From Enoplolaimus lenunculus (Eukaryota; Nematoda; Enoplea; Enoplida; Thoracostomopsidae), in assembly GCA_030248215.1 (NCBI GenBank), contig JASANG010000869.1:1-64000 (forward strand): DNA of 64,000 bases, read 5' to 3'. The notes beneath the pieces were generated by a model that was not told the origin of the DNA, made no database searches, and saw only the letters and a list, made by a program, of their open reading frames with translations. Positions 35,301 through 47,300 of this stretch are shown here, piece by piece. Within the stretch, counting starts at the first letter, position 1; the number at the start of each line of letters is the position of its first letter. Position numbers and translations under genes: made by a program.

Positions 35301-38300
35301 ATTTTTTTGTTTTTCAAAGATCTGTATCTCCAGAGGTTTAGCTATATGCTATGAAAACATGTATGTGTCGTAGGACAATCTGCTATTCAGGCCAATTACG
35401 AACTGGCCTGGACCAATCTGCTATTTTATGTAATAGCAGTGTGGCCTGAGCTAAACTGCTGTAGAATTTATGTACCAATCAGATTTGATTATTTGAACAG
35501 ACGCAATACTGTTAACCAGTCAGCGTTGGTCTTCTAATCACTGTTGTTTTGCCGCCCTTTACAATCGCTATTTGGTTTAGGCGAAATTGCTATTTGCTTC
35601 GAATAGCAGATAGGCCAATGCCAATTGGTAATTGGCCTGAATAGAAGATTATCTTACGACATATTTATATGAAACCTTGATCATTTGTGTTTTCAACCGC
35701 AAAGAAATTGTCTGCAGTTGTTTACAGCCTTCGTGCAAGCGCCTTTGGTGCAAAATCAACTATGGACACCAGGTCGGATGTCGTACGCAACACATGCCAT
35801 GGGCTGACGGAACGGAATGCGGATTTCACAAGGTTTAGTTTGTACAAACTTTCATAAACTTTTTGTTAATTCAAATATTTGATTTACTTATCCGAGTTGA
35901 TACACTGTTTCGGATTTAAATAAAATTCGCATTGAAATTTTCATAATGCATCAGTGATTCTTTTCGGTGGTTCACAAGAAACAATCGTGCCCCTCGCTTT
36001 TGCAATTAAGGCCTTTTCCGGTGTCCCCTGCAGCCCGCGTTTACCCAAAACTCGTTGGATTTGAAATTTTTTTTGCATATTTGACCTTCTCATACCCCTA
36101 ATCATTTTATGCCTAAATGTAAATTTTTGAAAAATACGATTTTTTGAGGTCCAAGGTCCCTCTTTGGTAACAAAATTTTTTTGTCAAATCTGAAGGCTGT
36201 GTCGAATGTCTTATTTTTGTCCAACGTTTTGACAAAAAAATATATTTTTGGGCACAAAAAGGCAAACCTTTTTCCTTTGAACCTTAAAAAATTTGAATCT
36301 TTTAAAAATTCAAATTTAGGCGTGGAATCATCAGGCGAAGCCATGAGAAGATCAAATATGCTAAAAGTTTCAAAATCGAACCATTTTTGCGCAAACGCGG
36401 GCTGGGAGGGATAACGGAAAAGAGACGGCAATTATTTGTTTCTTTGTTCAGTTTATATTAATTTAATAGGCAAAGTATTATTGAAAGCCTGTTCAGTTTA
36501 TGATTTAGATTACTTTGATGATTTTTGGGTTTTTCAGTGGTGTCACAAAGGTCAATGTGTCGGATTGTCTCCAGAACAAATGAGACCAATTGACGGGTCA
36601 TGGGGTACCTGGCATGGATTTTCAAGTTGTTCTCGTACGTGTGGCGGTGGGATCAAAAGAGCAGAACGCCGTTGCGATAATCCTGCGTAAGTTGTTTTTT
36701 TCAGTTACCAAGGGAAACTAACGTTTAATTAAATATCACTATAATAGGCTCTTGTACACTTTACGTCATATTTGACATTTAAGATCTAAGCTTAGTCAAA
36801 TGCTAAATAGGCAGAGTTAGGCTTAGGCATAGGTAAGCCTATTTGTACACATAATCCTAAGCATGGGGGGGAAGGTGGAATGTGTACACAAGCCTAATAA
36901 TTGACTAACATCGGATACAATTTAAACCCTGAACCCATAATACGATTAGATGTTATATTTTCAGACCTCGGGGCGGTGGCAAATTTTGTACTGGAATGCG
37001 GGTGAAATATCAACCGTGTAATATGGTGGTAAGCTTTCATATGCTATTCTGTCCGTGTTACTTGTTTCTTTTTGGTTCTAAGTAGCATATTTAGATATTA
37101 ATCTATTGTCGTAATTATCTCACGAACCACTAAATAAACAGCAAAGGTTGCGCTATACTCGATGTTCGGCGCCGTCTCACCCTGCGTCACCCGTACGGCG
37201 CTGTCTGTCGCCCATCCCGCGCCGTCCGTCGACGTGCGTTACCCGTACGGTGCCGCCCGTCACCGTTCGACGTTATCGTGAATGGTTTATTTGTGCACGA
37301 TACCGCACGATGACGGACGGCACCGCACGGTTACGGACGTCGCCGTACGGGTGACGCACGGTGACGGACGGCACCGCACGGTTACGGACGTCGCCGTACG
37401 GGTGACGCACGATGACGGACGGCACCGCACGGTTACGGACGTCGCCGTACGGGTGACGCACGATGACGGACGGCACCGCACGGTTACGGACGTCGCCGTA
37501 CGGGTGACGCACGATGACGGACGGCACCGCACCGTTACGGACGGTGACGGACGGCGCCGTAGGCAGATGGTGCCGCAGACCAACAAAATTATAGCGCAAC
37601 CCTAACTATGATCAGTGTGGATCATCACAATTCCCAACTGTGCAACTTGCTTCGTTGTGCGTAGTACAAAATGTACGAGCACTCGTTGTGCTTTTGCCCT
37701 ACCACCCTTATTTAGGAAAGGGTCGATTTTCCATGCATTACACGCGAAATTTTGTAAAAAAATTTAAGCGGACGACTATTTAGTGTACACAACAGCAGTA
37801 TATAAATTTTAGTCTGTGAAAATTTTCACCCCCTACACAAGAGGGGGTAAGCCAAAAGTGCAACGCGCGCTGAGTACATTGTTTTAATACACAAAATGTA
37901 TCCAGTTACAAACTCTTGTTAAAGAGAGTATCATGCACTCTGGTTCTGATGTATGCGTAGTGAACTTTTTCGATTAACAAAAATAGTTTTAAGAAAAAAA
38001 ACACAGATTTTTCCAAGTAAAAAGTAACAGTAAATATGGGACATATTCAAAATTTACTTATACAGGATGTCTGGCACATGGCATCAAATAAAAGTTTATG
38101 CTGTTGCGACGTTTTTCATTTGTGTTTTTAGGACTGTCCTTTTGATGCGCCGACATTTCGTGAAGTCCAATGTTCAAAGTTCGACGGACAAACGATGCGA
38201 ATACACAACATTAAATCGCATGTAGTTTGGTTGCCGAAATATACACGAAGTAAGTGACAGAAACATTATTGTTTTATTCAAATTTTGGCCCATACTTTTA

Positions 38301-41300
38301 GGGGCGTCCAATGTTTCTGGTGGGTTAGATTCTAGATTACATTTTTTTGCTTAGGTTTAGGCTTAGGAACACATTTTTGCAACGGTTAGGCTTAGGCCTA
38401 GGCTTAGGAACACATTTTTGCAACGCTTAGGCTTAGGCTTAGGCTTAGGAACACATTTTTACAACGCTTCGGCTTAGGCTTAGGCTTAAGAACACGCATA
38501 ATTTACTGTTACGCCCCTTAAAGTAACATTGGGCCAAATTTTTTTAATTAAGTGTAGCTGTCCTTGTTTGCTAAAATGTGGTTTAGTTTAACTAAACGTG
38601 AACGAACCGAACTCCTTATACACGTCATGAGTTGACATAGTTGTAATTGCCTTGTACGACTTGAAGTTATTTGTACGACGAGCTCGCTCAAATTATACCC
38701 ATGTCTTTTTGTCGTAGTGAAATTTTCAGTTTATCTTTTGCTTTTCTGTTGTATCTTTTGAAAACTGTGATTTTAGGAGCGATCGTATATTACTTTGGTG
38801 TCATTTTCCACATCGTTTTTGAAATTTTTTACATTTTAGTATAACTTAGACTTTGGATTTAGGGTTAGGCTTAGGTTTGCCCTACAAACGCAGCGCGCCT
38901 CCGGCGGCGGGCCCGTAGCCAAGGGGGCGGGGCAGGGTTGAACCCCCCCAGGAAAAGTTTTGGCACCCCCTAGAAGATGTTCAACCTTGCTTGTCAGTCT
39001 TTGAAAACCTTTAAATGCCCATCCTGGAACATTTTTAGCCGCCTAGCAAGGTGAGCCGGCTACGGGCCGGCTGCCGGACGCCGACGCGCCCACGATAAAG
39101 GTTGTTTATTAAGTATTGTCGCATGCCAACAAATATATTTTGCATATATTTGTGTTGGCAACGCATATCGGCGCGCTGCGGCATCCGGCGGCTTGTGGCA
39201 CAGTAAAGTAATAGCGCAACCCTTAGAGTTAAGCTTGTATAAAGGAAAGTGTACAAGTTCGCAAGTTTTTGCAAAACTGAAATGCATTAACTATTGCCAA
39301 CGGTAAATTGCAAGCAGCTTGTATTCGCTCTACAAAGCATCTTTCGAAATTCTACGTATATATTTTTGCCTAATGGTGTTGTATTTTTAAAATTTCTGTT
39401 TTGGTTTCAGTTCTACCTAATCAGCGATGCAGCCTGTGGTGTGAAGTCAGCGGGCAGCCAAATGTTTATTTCAAATTGCGTGAAAAAGTTGTCGATGGAA
39501 CACGATGCGATCAGTATTCAGATGATATGTGTGTCAATGGTCAATGTGTGGTTTGTGATTTTAATTTTAAACCGGGACACAGTTACAAGTAACCTTTGTG
39601 AAAATTTTGGCTTTTATGTATTAATAGATCAGGAGCGGACCGTTTTTCGGCTGAACTCGCAAGTGTAAGCTTGACTTAGGTTTAGGAATACTCGAGTACA
39701 GTGTCAGAGCATGCTACAGTGCTACTCACTGCCAATATTTCAAGGTGTGAGGGCGCCTCGCAATGATCAAAGTATTTTTCAAATTTTTTTGTTTAAAATC
39801 TTGTTACGGTGGTGGTGACTCTTTGGGGTGGGACATTTCTTTGGGGTGGGACATTTTTTTGGGGTGGGACATTTCTTTGGGGTGGGACATTTCTTTGGGG
39901 TGGGACATTTCTTTGGGGTGGTGCCCCGATGACAGTCACAACGCAATGGTACTCATAACTTCAAAATGCATAGTTTGAATATGCCAATGTTGTTGAAATG
40001 TTGAGTTGAATTGTTTCAATGAATTTTTATGTGAAAGCTTTTTCAAGCCTGTGTTATCCTTGTATCCAAATATAATTTAAAACGTCCAACCAAAAAATGT
40101 TCGTACAAATATCGGACTTTGAGATAACCTCAAAACTTGGTAAACGTCCATGTCAGAGGTCAAATATGTGTTGTGACCAATCATTTTCTGGGCTTGGTTT
40201 TTATTTTACGTAAAAAACTACGCAATTCGAAGGTGAACAAAATATATTATTTCTTTTTGTGCACAATACAATGCTGAGCAATTTGCGTACTGTAGTGACC
40301 CGAATAAGAGGGGGGACTGATATTTATTTGGCCTCTCCAGAGGGTACCCCCTTGTTATTCGGTTACGGATTGTTATTTATTTTTAACCCACGCCCCGTCG
40401 CCTTTCGTTACTGATATATATCCGGTACTGCAACTATCCGTTGAATTAAACGTTTATTCTTCTTGCGTCAATAGCTTGAGCGATCGTGCATGATTATACT
40501 TATAACGTACTTTCAAAATTTAAGAGCGCTTTAAAGATTCGAAATCAATTTTATTTGGTCCTGGATTCAGTTATGCACTACAATTAGGAAGGAATAACTG
40601 ACCTTCATGGAGTCTAATTAGGATTTAGGGACTCTATCCGCTTACGGACTCTTATTACGGATACGCACTCCTATTGATTGGAACTCAAAATGGGGACCCC
40701 CTCTTGTTACCCCACACCCTCTTATTCGGGTCACTACAGTATGTTTAATGTTATTTCAGCCTGCCGGTTGCGATCATCGACCACGATCAAGTGTTATGCG
40801 TGATATTTGTGGTGTTTGCGGTGGGAATGGATCGACGTGTCGAGAAATGAAGGGAAGAATCAATGAAAGACAAACGTACGGTAAGTTTGTGTAATTATAT
40901 TCTGGATCGATAAAGTTGTTATACGGCTGCGATTTTTGATAAAATTTGAAAATATGGTAGGATTTTAAAATACATACAATATGAAATGCCTGTATTATAT
41001 TTGTTAAGTTTACTAGCACTAGAAAACTTGAAAAAACAATCACCAAAACGTACATATCTTTGATTTCCTGTCTCTTGCTCGCTATTTAAAGCTAAATTGA
41101 TATTAAAGAGTTGATAAGAGTTAATCACATATTTGACTGGTTAATTAAAAGTAAACTTCGTCAACGTTTAAACAGAGTGAGCCATAGCTCATTGTTTAGT
41201 CTTAACTGTTTTTCTAGGTTACAATATGGTTCTTAAAATACCAGCTGGCGCAACTTCTGTTGACGTTTCGCAACATGGTTGGAATAACAAGGTTCAAGAT

Positions 41301-44300
41301 GACAACTACCTTGGTAAATATGTGTATATTAGCATTGTAATCAAGACGTGTGTTTGTTGTTTAGCAGACACCAGCAATAGGAACTCGTATTTTCAACTGG
41401 TGTTTAAGCACGTATAATCAGTTTACTAACAGATGTCCTAAAACTTATAAACGAATGAACTAAAACTTATAGACGAATGAAACGCTAAAGTTTAAAATTT
41501 GTCACAATTTGAATTTTTGCAACAATAGTCGGTCGTGTTTCAAATTGTGAGAATAATGGCTACACAAATTTGTCTGTTTTAAAAAAACCGACCCATGTTA
41601 CTTATAAGGCCGTCCCGGTTTGTGGTGGGTCTGTAAAAGAGTAGGCTGCCATTCTAGGTTTAGGCTTAGGCTTAAGCTTAGGCTTAGGCTTATGAATACG
41701 CTTGTGCAACGATTACGCTTAGGGTTAGGCTTAGGAATACGCTTTATCTACTATTACTGCCCTAAAAGTAACATTGGCCAAAAACCCATTGATTGCTCTC
41801 ATCATGATAGGTGCTACGCGCATTTGAGAATACGGCTTAAGCGCTTGAAATACACATACAGTTTCATGGTTGATATTGACATTTCGATATTTGACGTCGT
41901 TGTAGCGCTTCAAAATTCACGTGCTGAATTTATTTTGAACGGTCGGTTTCAAATTGATCCGTCTCCGCAGGAAATACCGGTCAAAGGTGCGATACTTTTC
42001 TATTCTGGATCGGATACCGTTGTCGAACGCATCAATACGTCACGACCAATCCACGAAGATATTTACTTGCATGTAAACAATAAAAACTATTGTTCGAACG
42101 GCAGTCTCAAATATGTGTAGCACGTGTTGCCAGTTATTTTTTCAAGCAGAGTCGGAGCAGCCACCCTCATACCCCTCATTGTTCGGGGCCCCTTTCCTAA
42201 AGGGGTCCCCCCAGTCTAACGGGTTGAAACAAAAATCGCTTACGTTTTAAAGTGCGTCTGGCTTCTCGCCCGCTTCAGCTCGTGATTTTGGGGGCTCCCA
42301 CCCTGGAACTTCGTGGGAGTCCACACCCATGCCTGCTCCGGTACTGCAAGCGAGCAAAACAAAATACAGCAGCTGCGGATGTCAAGATCTGCACAATAGT
42401 TGATCAAATCAAACACGAAAAATGCGATAAATCTTAAAACTCAGTGTACGCTCATACTTAAGCACCTGGCCGAAGGTGCTATACACATTTGAGAATATGG
42501 GCAGATATTGAAAACTTGAGTAGACCCAGGTAAAAGGTCAGGAGCAGTGCGCTATTTCACGAAATGTAAGTCAATTTCTATGGATATGTGTTTTCAAGTC
42601 ACTGAAATACCTTTAAAGATCCGAAAGGAGCGGATTGACTTTTATGATTCGCAACGGCGTACCAGCGCTATCATCATAGATGCTGTGAAACCTCATTGTG
42701 GCCTGTATCACTTTTTAGCTTCCTTGAGCAGGTTAGGTTGGTTACGATGGGCGTCACGCAAAAAATTTGTTCTGTGATTTAGTACTATTGTGCTGACCCA
42801 TGTCGGATACTATGCTGCATTTTCCCTGCGCATCACACTTCATATCGTAGTGTATGTGATAATTTTATTTCAGGTGCTATCTATTGGAGACTTGAACCCG
42901 CCTGATATTCGCTACAAATACACCATATCAGATGTACCTCTTCACCGAAATACTTTGTCAAATTTCCGCTGGACGCACGATAACAGTTGGTCGCCGTGTG
43001 ATAAAGTTTGTAAAGGTTAGTGGTGTATTCTGTGTTTGTATTCCTATTGATTTCATATGTTAGATGCAAAATTTATCTTTCTTGGTTGACTTTAAAATAT
43101 CTATCAAGAAGTAATATTTGAGCGTTTTAAAATTATGATCCCTGTGTATGTGTAAGAAAAATATTCTACAATCTGAAATTGTGGCCGTTTCTTCATATCC
43201 CTTGTGGTATTTTATAAGGTTCACAGTTTTACATGTTCTTTTTTATTTGTATTAAAAATAGATTTTAAATAGTTGCCAAAGTTACGCGCTTTAAATATTG
43301 CTTTGATTTATTTTCGATGAATTTTTTATTTATTTTTATATTTTTAGGCAATCAACATCGAATCCATATATGCATTGATTCGGGTACTGATGAAATCGTT
43401 GATAGCAGGCGTTGCCCTCAAAGAACAAAACCTAACACACAAACAAGAAGTTGCAATGTGCATTGTGATTTGAAGTAAGCAGTTTTTTTTCTGAAAAATT
43501 TCCTTTATGCTTTACTAGCATTCAATCCCAAATTCAGAGCATCCACGTTAATTTGAGCCTGGCTTGCCGAAATCAAAATGTGTTTTTGAAATATGAGTTT
43601 AGTAAAAAAAGAAACCAGTGGCAAATTGGATTCGAAAACTATTTCCAGTTTTCCATTGACGTCGATTTTCTTATATCGAGTAGTAGTAGTAAATTGATTA
43701 TTTAATCTATTGAACAAATTTCGTGTGTTCAATTTTAAAATGCTACACTTTTTTCCAAATTCAAGTTGAAAAATAACGACGTTTTTGATGTTCACAAGCC
43801 CCGGACGCAAATTAAACTGTATGACGCATTAATTTAACGTTAAAATACGGCAATTTGAACAAATTGACTGTTTCAAAAATTGCCTCGGGGAAAACTGTTC
43901 ATCTGAACGGTTCCAGTGTTCACGTTTGATGTTTACCGTTGTTTCTCATTTAAGATGGCAAGTAAGCCCAATTTCGGAATGCTCAGCGTCGTGTGGTGAA
44001 GGACGTCAACGCCAGTCGGTTGTTTGTGTTATGGTGTCCAGCGATAGCTTCTTGTCGCGTGAAGTTGAGTCTCGTCACTGTGATCCTGGAGAGCGACCGT
44101 CAAATACAGGGACATGTTATAAGGATTGTGCCGGCCGAAAATGGATGTATTCGAGCTGGAGTCAGGTACGCACTGTTGATAGACAAATGTATCATTGGCC
44201 GTTGCCAAATTTCATTTCTGGAGAGTTGACCTAAAATTCATTTGACTACTAGGATTGAAAAAGTTATTCTAAAGCCTATTAAATGAGCTTTTTTTTTGTT

Positions 44301-47300
44301 CCACAAACTTCGGCGTTGGATTTATCACCTCTATCAAATCAACTTGGATACACCCATAAAATGCATATTATGATTTGCAGGTTTTCGTGCAACCCCTCGG
44401 TCCGACTTAACGATTAGAAACGGAGCCACGGTTTCATTTCGGAGGGTTTAATTTCAAAAAAGGCTTTGCGAACCAACGTTGGCAGCTGCTTTCATGTTGA
44501 CACTCTAGCTTTAGAGCTATAGTAGATTATGGTTTTACGTAATTTCAAGTTTATAACCAATGCTCACAACACAAAACACAAAATGGTGAGTCAAATTGAA
44601 TCTCTCCGAAATAGGCTCTACGGGACTACACAAACAAAAGTCAAATTCGACTCCGCCACAGTCAAATTAGACTCATTGAGCCGCACGTTTGGCTTAGACT
44701 CATTGAGCCGCACGTTTGGCGCTCTGGCGGAGTCGAATTTGTTTCAACTTGTGTAGTCCCGTAGAGTCTATTTCGGAGAGAGTGAATTTGACTCACCATC
44801 TTTTGAAGTGTACAATCGCTGTTTTCCAAGACGACAAATGCGAAGGTATATGCTTGGGATAAATAAGCTTAACACATATTAAATTACTACTACAATTTAA
44901 AGATATTTACCGCAGAATAAAAACTCCTCGCAAGTGTAAAAGTTAGAGTTGCTCAATGACGGGTTTCAGTGTCCAGTAACTTGTGACGGAGGAACACAAC
45001 GTCGTGATGCCATATGCACCGATCAAACCAATCAGCGTATCGAATCGCGACATTGTGAAAATATTGCAACTGAAGCAGTCGAACGACAATGTCATACTGC
45101 GCCGTGTCCGTTTTGGGTGCATGGAACGTGGTCTGAAGTATGTTCAAAACTGTTGGCGATTATATTACTGTTTGTTGCTTACAAAGGCCGAAAGTCAAAA
45201 ATGACTGAGGGAATAGTTTTACGGAAATTTGTGTCGAAGATACTGATAGAGTTCTTGTCACTGTTTTAATTTTACAATGTATTGGCAGTCAAGTAAGTCT
45301 GTGATACCCGATACGTTCATTGTAAATAATCTTTAAAGAATCATGAAGTATTGTTTATTTGCCGAGTAAGTCTTTACATTAGCTAATTGTTATTTGTCAT
45401 TTTTTTAATATATTTTGTAATTTTTAATGCATATTAATGGAGGTAAGGATCCCGTTTTAGCTGACAACGGTTTTTGCCGTCGTGATATTTCTAGAAAGAC
45501 AACGGTGAGAAGGGCGATAAGAATAATTTTAAACCTCATCATCAAATCCAAGTAGGCTGTGTTTATTAAGTCAATCGACCTTAATTTTTGCTGGTTTAAA
45601 CATAAAATAAATGTATCAGCCGGCAGGACAGTCTAACGCCAAATTTTGTAACGAGTTACACGATGCATCTGCTGGTTTGAATTCAAAACCAATATGCCCC
45701 TACTATACAGAGCAATGTGTGAAAGAAATTTATTGCCGTTGCAGACATTGTGTATGGGGCTCTTAAGCTTGTTTCGCGAATTTAATACAAAAACAAATCC
45801 GTTTCAGTGTTCGCATTCATGTGATGGCGGGGTTCAGTCACGCTCTGCGGCATGCCAAGATAGCCAAGGTCGTGAGATTAGCGAACAGCATTGTGACGAA
45901 TCAGTGAAACTTGACAGGAGACAGTGTAACACGCATTTATGCACACGTTGGCAGTATGGCGAATGGTCTGAGGTAAAAGCATATTTTAGTAAAATCTGAA
46001 ACGTACATGAAATGTTTTTGGACATCATCATGTACATTTTATAAATGTCAAATTGTCTAATACCTTTGACAAGTGTTTGATAATAACCTGTTCAGCACTG
46101 GTATATTTTCAACTTATATTTATATATGTATATATATTTATATATAATATATACATATTTATATTTATATTTATATATATTTATTTATTCATATATATCA
46201 AGTATTATCGGTTTTAGAATCTTCTATTTGAACATTGCTGTGTCTTCCATAGTCGAAGCCTGACCTTTATGAATGTAATACTGTCTACTACCAGACAAAA
46301 ATAAACTTTCGCCCCTGTAAAATTACGTTTGGCATCTCGCTTGCTTCGCTCGCTAGGATTCATTCGCTACATATTGTGCAGGGCTTCGTCAACAATCCCT
46401 GGATCAGCAACTGTAGAGGATTTATAATTTTTTCCAACAGTGTTCTGTAACGTGTGGCCGTGGTCGTTCAACTCGAGACGCATTTTGTGTGGACAGTCGC
46501 AATAATCGCCTCACCAGCGACCGATGCGATCGACAAACTTTACTGACGAGTAAACCTTGCGAAAAATCAGTCTGTCCTCAATGGAAGACTGGCAACTGGT
46601 CTCAGGTAAATTTGCAATGATTGCAGTGTCGCTTTTGCCACTGCGCTCACGCGCCTAACGATTACTGAATACAATAACGTGTTTGGGTTCCGTCTCAAGA
46701 CCCAAAAATGATATCTTTCCTTGGAACCGAAAAAATTGTTTATGATTTAGCAAAAATAGGACTTTAACCTCGTCCAAATCCACATAAAAAATATTAATAT
46801 TTACAAAATTGCGATATTCTTGTATAAATAGTTGATAATTTTGTGTACCTATCCTAATCGCCAACTCCGCGCTTAAGTCCGTACTTCAATGACGCTAAAA
46901 ATTTGAATTACCAATTTCAACTACTTTATTTAAAAAATACTAATCAAATTTACAAACATTACTTGCTACATTTTGATTTTTCAAAATATAGACAGACTAC
47001 AAATCTCCCACAAATACTTTAGTGCTCAGCATCGTGTAAAGATGGCTGGAAATCGCGTACTGTTCAATGTATCGACGGGTATGGACGTGAGCTGGATCCG
47101 CAGTATTGCAGTTCGACTCGTGGTCCGAAACCTTCAACCCACGAGCCATGCAATCAAGGAACGTGCCCGTTCTGGCGTTACAATGAATGGGGTGATGTGA
47201 GTTGTTATGAAATACTCTTTTTCCTTCAGTTTGTTTCAAAAATTGTAATAAATCAATTGTTATGGTGAGAGTTTTGATTAAAATATTCAAGATTTTAGTC

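Noticed and set aside
37273-37605. Overlapping 100-codon frames on both strands with 17-residue repeats
   Set aside because: By-product of the 51-bp minisatellite in a family K element.
39816-39922. CRISPR-like array
   Set aside because: Units are contiguous without unique spacers, and the sequence is from an animal genome.
41906-42120. Extension of the spacer exon to the stop at 42120
   Set aside because: The GTAAAC donor at 42073 joins in phase to VLSIGD, the expected spacer continuation; reading on would end the protein before its TSP1 array.
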